Origin: Pseudomonas sp. B21-048
GTDB lineage: Bacteria; Pseudomonadota; Gammaproteobacteria; Pseudomonadales; Pseudomonadaceae
NCBI RefSeq assembly: GCF_024748615.1
Contig: NZ_CP087168.1
Location: forward strand, 3,906,001-3,970,000
Length of the DNA stretch: 64,000 nucleotides
Reading direction: 5' to 3'
The position numbers and the translations under genes are program-made. This document shows positions 49,267-58,637 of the stretch, one piece after another. The notes under the pieces are model-generated. The model worked only from the letters and a program-made list of their open reading frames with translations, was not told the origin of the DNA and did not search any database. Position 1 is the stretch's first letter, and every line of letters starts with the position of its first letter.

Positions 49267-49734
49267 TTACTGCTTGAACTCGAATTCCAGCGCCGCGCCT
49301 TCAACTTCCCGACGCTCTTCATTGCGCAGTTGCAGCTGCATTTCGTTGCTGAGCAAGCGACCGTTGAGCTGGAACGGGCTAGTTTTGTCACCAAACATTT
49401 GCGGTAATACCGTCTCATGTCGGGGCAATGGTACCGTGCCGACCGGTTTCAGTTCTTCGACCATATCCTTGGGCAAGCTCAAGTCGAGGCTCGCGGGAGG
49501 GAGTTTGGTTTTCACCACTTCACTGGCCAGTTTTGACTTGGAAGCAATAGAGGAATGTTTTTTGACCACTGCAGCTTTCTTTTTGGTCGGTGTGGTCTTC
49601 TTGACCGGTGCCGCTTTTTTCGCGGTGGTGCTGGCTGTCGGTTTTTCCTGGACGGAAGCCGCCATGACGCCTTGCGCGTGACAAGTCATCAAGAGGCAGA
49701 TCAACAACCAGGCGGCAGGAAAAATCGGCTTCAT
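49267..49734 (-). CDS. Exported lysine/alanine-rich protein of unknown function
   Basis: 155 residues. Signal peptide ending QGVMA|AS, then a low-complexity Lys/Ala/Thr/Pro region (about 30-70: AKKAAPVKKTTPTKKKAAVVKK), and a C-terminal domain LNGRLLSNEMQLQLRNEERREVEGAALEFEFKQ that may be helical. Such proteins are sometimes mislabelled as translation initiation factors because of the low-complexity part. No function assigned. Confidence 0.7.
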   Translation of the reverse strand: MKPIFPAAWLLICLLMTCHAQGVMAASVQEKPTASTTAKKAAPVKKTTPTKKKAAVVKKHSSIASKSKLASEVVKTKLPPASLDLSLPKDMVEELKPVGTVPLPRHETVLPQMFGDKTSPFQLNGRLLSNEMQLQLRNEERREVEGAALEFEFKQ

Positions 49735-49821
49735 GGACCCAACGGCGCGAACGGCAGAAGGCTATATGCTCGCCTGTTGGCGACAACAAGACAAGCGTGC
49801 AGTACAGAACGGCCCCGCACG

Positions 49822-51261
49822 TTAAAAACCGCTCGCTGTCTCTTGGCAAAGTTGCGTCGCCAGCAACCCCAGTGTCATCAACGCACGCTCGGCCTCGCGG
49901 TTCCAGGGGATGCCACAGTTCAGGCGAATGCAATGATTGAACTGCTCGGTATTACTGAAAATCAACCCCGGCGCAATACTGATGCCCTGCTGCAACGCAC
50001 GCACATGCAGTTCCTGCGTATTCACCCGCCCCGGCAGGCTGACCCACAGAATGAAGCCGCCGGTGGGCCGGGTCATCTGCGTACCTTCCGGAAAGTACTG
50101 CTGCACCGCCAGCTGGAAAGCGCTGAGGTTCTTGCGGTATTCCTGACGGATATAGCGCAAATGCCGGTCGTAACCGCCGTTCTCCAAATAAGCCGCGATG
50201 CCCATTTGCGTGACGCTGCAGGCCGAATGGGTACTGAAGGTCTGCAAGCGCTGGATTTCCTGCTGATACTTGCCGGCAATCATCCAGCCGATCCGCACAC
50301 CCGGCGACAGGGTTTTAGAGAAGCTGGAGCAATAGATCACCCGATCCAGCCGGTCATAGGCCTTGAGCGATTTGGTGCGGCCCTGCTCAAACATCAGTTC
50401 GCCGTAAATATCGTCTTCGACGACCTGGATATCGAAATCCGAAGCCAGGCGCAGCAGTTGTTTCTGCCGCTCTTCGGGCATGGTGCCGCCCAAGGGGTTG
50501 CTCAGGCGCGTGGTCAGTACCAGCGCCTTGATCGACCATTGGTTGGCCGCCAGTTGCAGAGCTTCGAGGCTCATGCCGGTGGCCGGGTCGCTGGGAATCT
50601 CGATGACTTTCAGCCCCAGCAGGTCGGCCAGCTGCAGCAAACCGTAATAAGTTGGCGACTCGGCGGCGATCAGATCGCCCGGTCGGGTCAACACGCGCAG
50701 AGACATCTGCAACGCATCGACGCAGCCGTGGGTGATCACCACTTCTGACGGATCGACCACCACGCCGGCATCGCGCATGCGGATCGCCACTTGCCGACGC
50801 AACGGCTCGAAACCGGGGCTGAACATGTAGCTGAACGCCCGCGGGCTATGGAAACGGGTGACTTTGGCCAGTTGCTGATGCAGGGCCCGCACCGGCAGAT
50901 AATCGACGCTCGGTACGGCGGCCCCCAACGGGAAGACGCCTTCGCGGCGGGATTCAACCAGGACTTGCTGAATGATGCTGCTGCGGGTGACGAGGCCAGG
51001 TCGCTCAACCCGGGCAATGTCCGGGGTTGGCGCCGTGAGCGCCGGCGTCTGGTGCACGTAGTAGCCCGATTGCGGCCGGGCACGGATCAGCCCCTGATCC
51101 TCAAGGTTGGCGTAGGCCTGCAACACCGTTGCATGGCTGACGTTGAGCTGCGAGCTCATCTTGCGCACCGAAGGCACGCGCTCCCCTGGTTGATAGACAC
51201 CACGGCGGATGTCTTCTGCCAGTTGCTGAGCAATTCGTTGATAGAGCAAGAGATTGGTCAT
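49822..51261 (-). CDS. MocR-type regulator: GntR helix-turn-helix fused to PLP aminotransferase domain
   Basis: 479 residues. N-terminal GntR winged helix (about 1-70, PGERVPSVRKMSSQLNVSHATVLQAYANLEDQGLI), a linker, then an aminotransferase class I/II domain (about 95-460) with the PLP lysine in CSSFSKTLSPGVRIGWM. Members regulate nearby amino acid, vitamin or polyamine genes. The adjacent gene in the opposite orientation is none; the next downstream gene is the Lys-rich protein and the upstream genes are the OmpA operon, so the target is not clear. Confidence 0.9.
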   Translation of the reverse strand: MTNLLLYQRIAQQLAEDIRRGVYQPGERVPSVRKMSSQLNVSHATVLQAYANLEDQGLIRARPQSGYYVHQTPALTAPTPDIARVERPGLVTRSSIIQQVLVESRREGVFPLGAAVPSVDYLPVRALHQQLAKVTRFHSPRAFSYMFSPGFEPLRRQVAIRMRDAGVVVDPSEVVITHGCVDALQMSLRVLTRPGDLIAAESPTYYGLLQLADLLGLKVIEIPSDPATGMSLEALQLAANQWSIKALVLTTRLSNPLGGTMPEERQKQLLRLASDFDIQVVEDDIYGELMFEQGRTKSLKAYDRLDRVIYCSSFSKTLSPGVRIGWMIAGKYQQEIQRLQTFSTHSACSVTQMGIAAYLENGGYDRHLRYIRQEYRKNLSAFQLAVQQYFPEGTQMTRPTGGFILWVSLPGRVNTQELHVRALQQGISIAPGLIFSNTEQFNHCIRLNCGIPWNREAERALMTLGLLATQLCQETASGF

Positions 51262-51422
51262 GACGCAGCACTCGATTTCACGGGCATTTTATTCTTGTGT
51301 GAAACAATACCGGAACAGTTTAGAAGTGTACTGGGACAGTTGTCACCATAGTCGACCGTACAGTGCATTGTCAGCAAAATCTGTACTGCTTTTATGGGAT
51401 ATATAGGATTGGCACGCACAAA

Positions 51423-51453
51423 AAAACCCGGCACTGCTGACAGGCCGGGTTTT
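51423..51453 (-). terminator. Intrinsic terminator of the DUF4398-OmpA unit
   Basis: AAAACCCGGC/GCCGGGTTTT, a 10-bp stem with an 11-nt loop, 16 bp beyond the ompA-like stop; followed on the minus strand by TTTTTTGTG. Confidence 0.88.
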
Positions 51454-51468
51454 CCAGTAACGCAACCC

Positions 51469-52281
51469 TTAGCGGGCGGCGCCGAGCTGGCCTTTTTCGT
51501 CGGAGAACACAATTTCCACCCGACGGTTCTGTGCACGACCACGTTCTGAGGCGTTCACGTCCACCGGGTATTCATCGCCATAACCTTCGACCTGGATGCG
51601 TTTGTCGTCGATGCCCAGGTCGATCAGCACGTCAGCCACCGATTGCGCCCGGTCGCGGGACAGCTTGAGGTTTTCCTGTTTGCCGCCGGTGCTGTCGGTG
51701 TAGCCCTCGATCCGCACCACACGCTTGGGATTGAGCTGCAAGAACTGGACGATCTTCAGCACCACGCGGTTTGCCGAGCTTTTCAGCTCTGCTTCACCGG
51801 TATCGAACAGCACATCGCCCAGGGTCATCACCAGACCACGGTCAGTTTGGGTCGTCGCCAACGCCACGATCTGCTCTTCAAGCCACTTGCCCTGTTGCTG
51901 CACGCTGAGCAACTTGGACTCACGCAGGGCCAATTGCAGGCGCTGACGCTCCAATTCGAGCTTTGCCGCGCGTTCCTCGTTGAGCACTTGATTGGCGTGC
52001 TCCCGAGCAATTTCGCTGTAGCGCTGGCTCAGGTAGGCGTAATGCACAACGTCCGAACCGCTGCCCCAATAGCTGGACAGACGATCGGCGCGGGCCAGGG
52101 ATTCGCCGGCACGGATCACGTCCTTGGGCGCAATGCGCAGCACATTGGAGTCTTCCTTGACCTTCTGGAAGTCGGCGCCAGCCTGCTGCAATACGGCTTC
52201 GCTGTGTTGCCCTGCGCAGCCATAAAGGCTTGCGCAGCCAGCCAGGATCAAGCCGCCAAATGCTTTGGTCGTCAGGCTCAT
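51469..52281 (-). CDS. OmpA-family lipoprotein with N-terminal DUF4398-like helical part
   Basis: 270 residues. Lipoprotein signal with lipobox LYGC (Cys22). Residues about 30-145 are a long alpha-helical, probably coiled-coil part (EIAREHANQVLNEERAAKLELERQRLQLAL), followed by a C-terminal OmpA/MotB peptidoglycan-binding domain (about 150-260; LGDVLFDTGEAELKSSA, IEGYTDSTGGKQENLKLSRDRAQSV, GYGDEYPVDVNASERGRAQNRRVEI). It tethers the outer membrane to peptidoglycan. Start overlaps the DUF4398 stop by 4 bp (ATGA). Confidence 0.9.
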   Translation of the reverse strand: MSLTTKAFGGLILAGCASLYGCAGQHSEAVLQQAGADFQKVKEDSNVLRIAPKDVIRAGESLARADRLSSYWGSGSDVVHYAYLSQRYSEIAREHANQVLNEERAAKLELERQRLQLALRESKLLSVQQQGKWLEEQIVALATTQTDRGLVMTLGDVLFDTGEAELKSSANRVVLKIVQFLQLNPKRVVRIEGYTDSTGGKQENLKLSRDRAQSVADVLIDLGIDDKRIQVEGYGDEYPVDVNASERGRAQNRRVEIVFSDEKGQLGAAR

Positions 52282-52634
52282 TGGGCATCTCCCAATTGCT
52301 TGCGCAGGCGAGTGATGCGGGTATTGAGCACGTTCAACTGCGCCTCGCTCTTGAGGGTCAGAACCCGGGCTTCGGCCAGACGCGCGTCCAGCTCGGCCTG
52401 CTCGGCCCGCATGCGCGCATTCTTGAAGGACTGATCGGCCATGTTGCCCTTGGCACGCTTGAACTTGTCTTCGGCCAGTTTCATCTCTGGCACTTCGTCG
52501 GCGGTAGCACCCACGGCCTTGGCTTGTTGAAGGGCCTGTTCGGTCAGGCGTATTTGTTCATTCGGCGCCGGATCGGCTGCACAACCCGCCAGAGCCAGAA
52601 CGGCCAGGGCAGCGAAAAGAGGTCGAATACTCAC
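52278..52634 (-). CDS. DUF4398 lipoprotein
   Basis: 118 residues with lipobox LAGC (Cys18) and a helical, probably coiled-coil body (EDKFKRAKGNMADQSFKNARMRAEQAELDARLAEARVLTLKSEAQL). Starts at GTG 52634 with AGGGAT upstream. DUF4398 proteins usually precede OmpA-family proteins, as here; the role is unknown but likely structural in the envelope. The solute-binding protein gene upstream ends only 9 bp before. Confidence 0.87.
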   Translation of the reverse strand: MSIRPLFAALAVLALAGCAADPAPNEQIRLTEQALQQAKAVGATADEVPEMKLAEDKFKRAKGNMADQSFKNARMRAEQAELDARLAEARVLTLKSEAQLNVLNTRITRLRKQLGDAQ

Positions 52635-52643
52635 TAAGAATCC

Positions 52644-53492
52644 CTACTGTTTTGGGGTACTGACAGGTTGTGGCTGCGGTTGCGAGCGTTGCGCTTTCCA
52701 ACGCTCGATATTGCGCAGCAGCGCAGCTTCTGTCAGTCCGGACGCGGGCAATTCTGTCATCTTTTTGGCCAGCTGTCCGCGCAACCAAGGATCGTTGCAG
52801 GCAGAGTTATGGGAAACCGCGAGAAACAGGCCGGGTTTGTCGATGGGTTGTGGGTGAGCCATCAAGTCATCGGCCATCCCCAGCGTTTGCACCATGGCCA
52901 TACCCGAGTAGCGTCCGGCGAGGACAAATTCCACCTCATTCAGCAGCAATTTCTGAAAGGCCTGGGTCAGATTGGGCGTGCGCACCAGGGTCAATTGCTG
53001 CTCGGCGAAAGTGCTGAACGAGGGGGTCACTCGAGCCTTTTCCGACAACGCACCGGGATGACCGTGCAGGTCCTGCGCTTCGTTGTAGACCAGCAACGAG
53101 TCGTTGCGGGTCCAGACCAGGTAATCGTTTTCCAGCAGCGGTGGATGGATGTAATCCAGATTTTCCAGCTCACTGACCATCAACGGCGCATCGGCCAGCA
53201 TGTCCATGCGTCCGCTGCGCACTTCGCCCAGGGCCTGGGAGCGTTTGCCGGCGTAAAGCAGCTCGACCTTGATGCCCAACTCCCCCGCCACTTGCTGCAA
53301 CAGGTCGGCGCTGGCGCCTATCAGGTACTTGGGATTTTGCGGGTCTTGCCACAGGTACGGCGGCGCGTCAGGGCTGCCGGTCACCACCAGGCGCTCGCAT
53401 TTGCCCGCGGCTATGGAGAGCCCCGGCAACAGCGTCAGGCTTAACCACAAACCCGACAAAAAAGAGCAGCCAAACCAGCGGCGCAGATTCAT
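52644..53492 (-). CDS. Periplasmic solute-binding protein family 3
   Basis: 282 residues. Signal peptide ending LSIAA|GKC, then the SBP_bac_3 fold (CERLVVTGSPDAPPYLW, LIGASADLLQQVAGELGIKVELLYAGKRSQALGEVRSGRMDMLADAPLM). No ABC permease or ATPase gene is nearby, so it may act as a sensor or have an envelope role linked to the DUF4398/OmpA lipoproteins immediately downstream (9-bp gap). ATG at 53492. Confidence 0.85.
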   Translation of the reverse strand: MNLRRWFGCSFLSGLWLSLTLLPGLSIAAGKCERLVVTGSPDAPPYLWQDPQNPKYLIGASADLLQQVAGELGIKVELLYAGKRSQALGEVRSGRMDMLADAPLMVSELENLDYIHPPLLENDYLVWTRNDSLLVYNEAQDLHGHPGALSEKARVTPSFSTFAEQQLTLVRTPNLTQAFQKLLLNEVEFVLAGRYSGMAMVQTLGMADDLMAHPQPIDKPGLFLAVSHNSACNDPWLRGQLAKKMTELPASGLTEAALLRNIERWKAQRSQPQPQPVSTPKQ

Positions 53493-53522
53493 GGCAACAC
53501 TCTCCCCACCCAAATCCGGAAC

Positions 53523-53551
53523 AAAAAAAAGCCCGACCAAAAGGTCGGGCT
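53523..53551 (-). terminator. Intrinsic terminator after etfA
   Basis: GCCCGACC/GGTCGGGC, an 8-bp stem with AAAA loop, T-run (TTTTTTTTGT) on the minus strand, 23 bp after the etfA stop. Confidence 0.92.
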
Positions 53552-53573
53552 CTTTATAAGTCAAGCCGCCGGA

Positions 53574-54503
53574 TTAGACCAGCTTCTCGAACTCGGGGAT
53601 AGCGTCGAACAGGTCTGCCACCAGGCCATAATCGGCCACCTGGAAGATCGGCGCTTCTTCGTCCTTGTTGATCGCAACGATCACTTTGGAGTCTTTCATG
53701 CCGGCCAGGTGCTGGATCGCGCCGGAAATACCGACGGCAATGTACAGTTGTGGCGCAACGATCTTGCCGGTCTGACCGACCTGCATGTCGTTGGGTACAA
53801 AACCTGCGTCGACCGCGGCGCGGGAAGCACCGACGGCAGCGCCCAGCTTGTCGGCCAGGGCGTACAGGTGTTTGAAGTTGTCGCCGTTCTGCATGCCGCG
53901 ACCGCCGGAAACGACGATTTTGGCAGCGGTCAGTTCCGGACGATCGGACTTGGCCAGTTCTTCGCCAACGAAGCTCGAAGTGCCAGCGTCATGAGCAGCC
54001 GCAACGGCTTCAACGGCAGCCGAACCACCTTCTGCAGCGACCGGATCGAAACCGGTGGCACGCACGGTGATTACTTTGACCGCCGCGTTGGACTGTACGG
54101 TAGCAATGGCGTTACCGGCGTAGATCGGGCGCTTGAAGGTGTCAGCGCTTTCGACCGAAATGATCTCGGAAATCTGATCAACGTCCAGGGACGCGGCAAC
54201 GCGCGGCAGGATGTTTTTGCCGTTGGAAGTGGCGGCAGCCAGGATGTGGCTGTAAGCCTTGCCCAACTCTGCAATCAGCGGAGCAACGTTTTCCGGCAGT
54301 TGATGAGCGTAAGCGGCGTTGTCGGCCACCAGCACTTTCGCCACGCCAGCGATTTTCGCAGCGGCTTCAGCCACGGCGCCAGCGCCCTGGCCTGCAACCA
54401 GAACATGGATATCACCACCGATCTTGGCGGCAGCAGCCACAGTGTTCAGCGTGGCCGGGGCGAGTACTTTGTTGTCGTGTTCAGCAATAACCAAGATAGT
54501 CAT
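53574..54503 (-). CDS. etfA: Electron transfer flavoprotein subunit alpha
   Basis: 309 residues, starting [22 protein letters not shown]. The C-terminal FAD domain carries [73 protein letters not shown]. With EtfB it takes electrons from acyl-CoA and other dehydrogenases to ETF-QO. One base separates etfB stop and etfA start (end to end). Confidence 0.97.
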   Translation of the reverse strand: MTILVIAEHDNKVLAPATLNTVAAAAKIGGDIHVLVAGQGAGAVAEAAAKIAGVAKVLVADNAAYAHQLPENVAPLIAELGKAYSHILAAATSNGKNILPRVAASLDVDQISEIISVESADTFKRPIYAGNAIATVQSNAAVKVITVRATGFDPVAAEGGSAAVEAVAAAHDAGTSSFVGEELAKSDRPELTAAKIVVSGGRGMQNGDNFKHLYALADKLGAAVGASRAAVDAGFVPNDMQVGQTGKIVAPQLYIAVGISGAIQHLAGMKDSKVIVAINKDEEAPIFQVADYGLVADLFDAIPEFEKLV

Positions 54504-55253
54504 TTAGATTACCTTCGCTTCGTTTTTCAGTTTCTCGACCAGTTCAGCCACCGACTTGACCTTGATACCCGCGCTGCGTGCAGCCGGCGCTTCGACTTTC
54601 AGGGTCTTGTTGGTGGAGGCGGTGGAAACGCCCAAAGCGTCCGGAGTCAGCACTTCGAGAGGCTTCTTCTTGGCTTTCATGATGTTTGGCAGAGACGCAT
54701 AGCGCGGCTCGTTCAAACGCAGGTCGGTGGTGACGATGGCCGGCAGCTTCAGGGAAACCGTCTGCGCGCCGCCGTCGACTTCACGGGTCACGGCAACAGT
54801 ATCGCCACTGACTTCGACTTTCGAAGCGAACGTGCCCTGACCGTAGCCGCTCAATGCCGCGAGCATCTGGCCAGTCTGGTTGTTGTCGCTGTCGATGGCT
54901 TGTTTGCCGAGGATCACCAGCTGAGGCTGTTCCTTGTCGACAACAGCTTTCAACAACTTGGCAACCGCCAGGGAAGTCAGATCTTCAGCGGATTCGACGA
55001 GGATGGCGCGGTCGGCACCCAGAGCCAGCGCGGTGCGCAATTGCTCTTGAGCGGTGGACGGGCCGATGGTGACGACGACGATTTCAGTCGCAACGCCTTT
55101 CTCTTTCAGACGTACGGCTTCTTCCACTGCGATTTCGCAGAACGGGTTCATCGACATCTTGACGTTAGCGAGGTCGACGCCGGAATTGTCCGCCTTGACA
55201 CGAACCTTGACGTTGTAATCCACAACGCGTTTGACAGCTACAAGAACCTTCAT
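54504..55253 (-). CDS. etfB: Electron transfer flavoprotein subunit beta
   Basis: 249 residues, [27 protein letters not shown]. Family signature [19 protein letters not shown] and the adenine-nucleotide-binding [29 protein letters not shown]. First gene of etfBA, divergent from etfD. Confidence 0.97.
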   Translation of the reverse strand: MKVLVAVKRVVDYNVKVRVKADNSGVDLANVKMSMNPFCEIAVEEAVRLKEKGVATEIVVVTIGPSTAQEQLRTALALGADRAILVESAEDLTSLAVAKLLKAVVDKEQPQLVILGKQAIDSDNNQTGQMLAALSGYGQGTFASKVEVSGDTVAVTREVDGGAQTVSLKLPAIVTTDLRLNEPRYASLPNIMKAKKKPLEVLTPDALGVSTASTNKTLKVEAPAARSAGIKVKSVAELVEKLKNEAKVI

Positions 55254-55323
55254 GGATTCCTCGTTACTCTCCGGTGAAAAGAAAGTCGCCTAGGCGAACC
55301 TGGCGGTTGATGCTCATCGGCGC

Positions 55324-55500
55324 AAGGGCACCTCTAAAAACGCTGGCAGGTGTATCGGGTGAACGTTGCTCACGAGGTTGATTAACCGTTCGTCAGTGGT
55401 GACCGACGAGTCATTCATTATCGCGGCGTGTAAACTGCGCGCCTGACCTGCGCTGCGCATCACCTTATACTGCCATCGCCCTGTCTTTAGAGGTGCTCTT
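55324..55500. repeat. Imperfect 18-bp terminal inverted repeats in the etfB-etfD gap
   Basis: AAGGGCACCTCTAAAAAC at 55324-55341 and the reverse complement of AAGAGCACCTCTAAAGAC at 55483-55500 differ at two positions and bound 177 bp of the 547-bp divergent region 55254-55800. The inside looks non-coding. It could be a miniature element or two operators; apart from the etfD promoter nothing else is recognised in the gap. Confidence 0.45.
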
Positions 55501-55630
55501 GAAACCAACAGCCAGCCTACGGCGAGCGCAAAACCGCCCGTATCTTGACCGGAACACCTATTCCGGTCAATACGGCAAAATGGCCAGTCATAAGCCGCGT
55601 GACTTTGATTTCTCTGGGTTTGAGCCCATT

Positions 55631-55675
55631 CAAACAAACGTTTGTATTGGACGCTAGGAGTGGTGTAGATATAAT
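55631..55675 (+). promoter_or_regulatory. etfD promoter with a PsrA-type operator
   Basis: TTGGAC (55647-55652) and TATAAT (55670-55675) are separated by 17 bp, a near-consensus sigma70 promoter. Just upstream, CAAAC-N4-GTTTG at 55631-55644 matches the PsrA operator form I know (C/G AAAC N2-4 GTTTG/C); its centre ACAAACGTTTGT is also a perfect 12-bp palindrome. PsrA is a TetR regulator of fatty acid oxidation. Confidence 0.7.
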
Positions 55676-55800
55676 GCGCCACCTAGAGAGAAAGGTGGGT
55701 CATCCATTGTCCCTTCCGGCAATTGCCGGAGGAAATAATGGATGCAACGCCAAACCTCCAATTAGAAAAAAACTGTTGAGCCTTGAGTAGGAGATAGCCT

Positions 55801-57465
55801 GTGGAACGCGAATACATGGAATTCGACGTGGTCATCGTCGGTGCCGGCCCCGCTGGCCTGTCCGCCGCCTGCCGTTTGAAGCAGAAGGCCGCCGAAGCCG
55901 GTAAGGAAATCAGCGTCTGCGTGGTCGAAAAAGGCTCTGAAGTCGGCGCTCACATCCTGTCCGGTGCCGTGTTCGAACCACGGGCCTTGAACGAATTGTT
56001 CCCGGACTGGAAAGAACTCGGCGCGCCGCTGAATACGCCAGTCACCCGCGATGACATCTTCGTGCTCAAGAACGCCGACAGCGCGCAGAAGATTCCTGAC
56101 TTCTTTGTGCCCAAGACCATGCACAACGAAGGCAACTACATCATCTCCCTGGGCAATTTGTGCCGCTGGCTGGCTCAGCAGGCCGAGAACCTGGGCGTGG
56201 AAATCTACCCGGGCTTCGCCGCCCAGGAAGCGCTGTTCGACGAGAACGGCGTGGTTCGCGGGATCATCACCGGCGACTTGGGCGTTGACCGCGAAGGCAA
56301 TCCGAAAGAAGGCCTGTACACCCCGGGCATGGAACTGCGTGCCAAGTACACGCTGTTCGCCGAAGGTTGCCGTGGCCATATCGGCAAGCAACTGATCAAG
56401 CGTTTCAACCTCGACAGCGAGGCCGACGCCCAGCATTACGGCATCGGTCTGAAAGAAATCTGGGAAATCGACCCGGCCAAGCACCAGCCAGGCCTGGTGG
56501 TCCATACCGCCGGTTGGCCGCTGGACATCATGAGCACCGAGAACACCGGCGGCTCGTTCCTCTATCACCTGGAAAACAACCAGGTGGTGGTCGGCCTGAT
56601 CGTCGATCTTTCCTACAGCAACACCTTCCTGTCGCCGTTCGATGAGTTCCAGCGCCTCAAGCATCACCCGGTGCTCAAGCAATACCTGGAAGGCGGCAAG
56701 CGCATCAGCTATGGCGCGCGTGCCATCTCCAAAGGCGGCCTGAACTCACTGCCGAAAATGATCTTCAAGGGCGGCGCGCTGATCGGTTGCGACCTCGGCA
56801 CGCTGAACTTCGCCAAGATCAAAGGCAGCCACACGGCGATGAAGTCCGGCATGCTCGCCGCTGAATCCGTGGCCGAGGCACTGTTCGCTGAAAAAGACGG
56901 CACCGAAGAGCTGACCACTTACGTCGATGCCTTCAAGAAGAGCTGGCTCTACGACGAACTGTTCGCCAGCCGCAATTTCGGCCCGGCGATGCACAAATTC
57001 GGCCCGATCATCGGTGCCGGTTTCAACTGGCTCGATCAGAATATCTTCGGCGGCAAACTGCCGTTCACCCTGCACGACACCAAGCCGGATTACGCTTGCC
57101 TGAAACTGGCGGCCGACTGCAAGAAGATCGACTACCCGAAACCGGACGGCAAGATCAGCTTCGATAAACTCAGCTCGGTGTTCATCTCGGGTACCAACCA
57201 CGAAGAAGAACAGCCGTGCCACCTGAAGCTGGCCGACGCGAGCATCCCGATCGGCAAGAACCTGCCGCTGTACGATGAACCTGCCCAGCGTTACTGCCCG
57301 GCCGGCGTGTACGAAGTGGTAACCCAGGAAGACGGCGAGAAGCGCTTCCAGATCAACGCCCAGAACTGCGTTCACTGCAAGACCTGCGACATCAAGGACC
57401 CTGCACAGAACATCACCTGGGTGGCGCCGGAAGGCTCTGGCGGCCCGACTTACCCGAATATGTAA
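55801..57465 (+). CDS. etfD: Electron transfer flavoprotein-ubiquinone oxidoreductase
   Basis: 554 residues. Peripheral inner-membrane enzyme that passes electrons from ETF to ubiquinone. N-terminal FAD fold FDVVIVGAGPAGLSAACRL, and the C-terminal [4Fe-4S] site CPAGVYEV...NCVHCKTCDIKDPAQNITW. The start is GTG at 55801 with GGAG 7 nt upstream; an ATG at 55816 in frame (MEFDVV) is less well placed. Divergent from etfBA. Confidence 0.95.
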   Translation: MEREYMEFDVVIVGAGPAGLSAACRLKQKAAEAGKEISVCVVEKGSEVGAHILSGAVFEPRALNELFPDWKELGAPLNTPVTRDDIFVLKNADSAQKIPDFFVPKTMHNEGNYIISLGNLCRWLAQQAENLGVEIYPGFAAQEALFDENGVVRGIITGDLGVDREGNPKEGLYTPGMELRAKYTLFAEGCRGHIGKQLIKRFNLDSEADAQHYGIGLKEIWEIDPAKHQPGLVVHTAGWPLDIMSTENTGGSFLYHLENNQVVVGLIVDLSYSNTFLSPFDEFQRLKHHPVLKQYLEGGKRISYGARAISKGGLNSLPKMIFKGGALIGCDLGTLNFAKIKGSHTAMKSGMLAAESVAEALFAEKDGTEELTTYVDAFKKSWLYDELFASRNFGPAMHKFGPIIGAGFNWLDQNIFGGKLPFTLHDTKPDYACLKLAADCKKIDYPKPDGKISFDKLSSVFISGTNHEEEQPCHLKLADASIPIGKNLPLYDEPAQRYCPAGVYEVVTQEDGEKRFQINAQNCVHCKTCDIKDPAQNITWVAPEGSGGPTYPNM

Positions 57466-57484
57466 GTCAAATCGCTGAACAACG

Positions 57485-57511
57485 AAGGCTCCCGAAATGG
57501 GGGCCTTTTTG
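57485..57511 (+). terminator. Intrinsic terminator of etfD
   Basis: AAGGCTCCC pairs with GGGGGCCTT (one mismatch) around GAAAT, followed by TTTTTGTTG, 20 bp after the etfD stop. Confidence 0.82.
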
Positions 57512-57555
57512 TTGCCTGCAATTCAAGCGTCAACACAAGCCCCCGCGGTGTTGTC

Positions 57556-58446
57556 TCAAGCCCCCCGCTCATCCCCGGGATTACGCTCGAAGTAACGCTT
57601 GTACTCCCGGCTGAACTGCGACGTGCTCTGATACCCCACCCGATGCGCCACCTGGGCCACGCCCAAGCCTTCGCCCAACAACAATTGCTGGGCCCTGAAC
57701 AAACGCAAACGCTTCAAATATTGCACCGGCGACAACAAGGTGCAGCGTTTGAAATGCTCATGAAACGTCGACGCACTCATGTTCGCGCAACTGGCGAGCG
57801 TCTCGACGTTCAACGGCTCGGTGTAATGCGCATGCAGATGACTCAGGGACGCCGCGATCCGCGCGAACTGCCCCTGTTGTTCCACCAACGCTCGCAACAC
57901 ATCGGCTTGCGGCCCCCGCAATGCCACGAACAACAATTCACGCAAGCGCGCCGGGCCCATGATCTGGCATTCCAGCGGATCGTGCAGGCAGCGCAACAAC
58001 CGTTCCACACAACCGCGCATGGCATCGTCGAGCACCGCCGAGGTCATGGACTCGGGCGTCTGTGCGGGAACCGTGCGCCCCGGCGCCAGCCCCATGGCCA
58101 GCACCAACTCACTGAGCAGCACCCGGTCAATGGCGATGGAGACGCCCAGCATCGGGCCATCTGGCGCCGAAAACGTCTCGCATTCGAAGGGTACCGGCAA
58201 CGCCTGAATCAGGTAATACCCAGTGCCATATTCCAGAGTACGCGGGCCAAGATGCGCCAACTTGCCGCCCTGGGCGATGAAGACCAGGCTTGGCTCGTAG
58301 ATTTGCGGGCCACGGGAGACATCGCAACTGGCTCGCATAAGCTGCACGCCCGGCAACGCGGTAGGTGCAAAGCCGTCGCGGGTGATCAGCGGCTGGATCA
58401 AGGAAACCAGGGTGGCATTGGCGTCGAGATGACGGGTCAACAACAT
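57556..58446 (-). CDS. AraC family transcriptional regulator
   Basis: 296 residues from the ATG at 58446 (MLLTRHLDANATLVSLIQPLI). N-terminal AraC-type regulator domain (about 20-170, RGPQIYEPSLVFIAQGGKLAHLG) and the C-terminal double helix-turn-helix (about 190-290, ASCANMSASTFHEHFKRCTLLSPVQYLKRLRLFRAQQLLL, VGYQSTSQFSREYKRYF). Divergent from the alcohol dehydrogenase gene, the arrangement often seen for a regulator and its target. Confidence 0.9.
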   Translation of the reverse strand: MLLTRHLDANATLVSLIQPLITRDGFAPTALPGVQLMRASCDVSRGPQIYEPSLVFIAQGGKLAHLGPRTLEYGTGYYLIQALPVPFECETFSAPDGPMLGVSIAIDRVLLSELVLAMGLAPGRTVPAQTPESMTSAVLDDAMRGCVERLLRCLHDPLECQIMGPARLRELLFVALRGPQADVLRALVEQQGQFARIAASLSHLHAHYTEPLNVETLASCANMSASTFHEHFKRCTLLSPVQYLKRLRLFRAQQLLLGEGLGVAQVAHRVGYQSTSQFSREYKRYFERNPGDERGA

Positions 58447-58637
58447 GAGGAGCTCTTCACAAAAAAGTCGCGAAAAAATGGATGAAAGCATCATCGCAGG
58501 TCTGAACGCCAATGCGCCTCATCGAAGGTGCATACCGGAGGATTAGGCATGACACCCGGAGGAATCGCCATGGCCGGTAATCCGTGCGGCGCCCAGAATG
58601 GCTCGCCTCACCTGTCACCGCTTTTACGAGGTTCACC

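Noticed and set aside
53709..55277. Plus-strand open frame of 522 codons opposite etfA and etfB
   Set aside because: Antisense shadow of the etf genes, no recognisable domain.
55314..55682. Minus-strand frame of 122 codons in the etf divergent region
   Set aside because: It covers the etfD promoter and operator and has no family resemblance.
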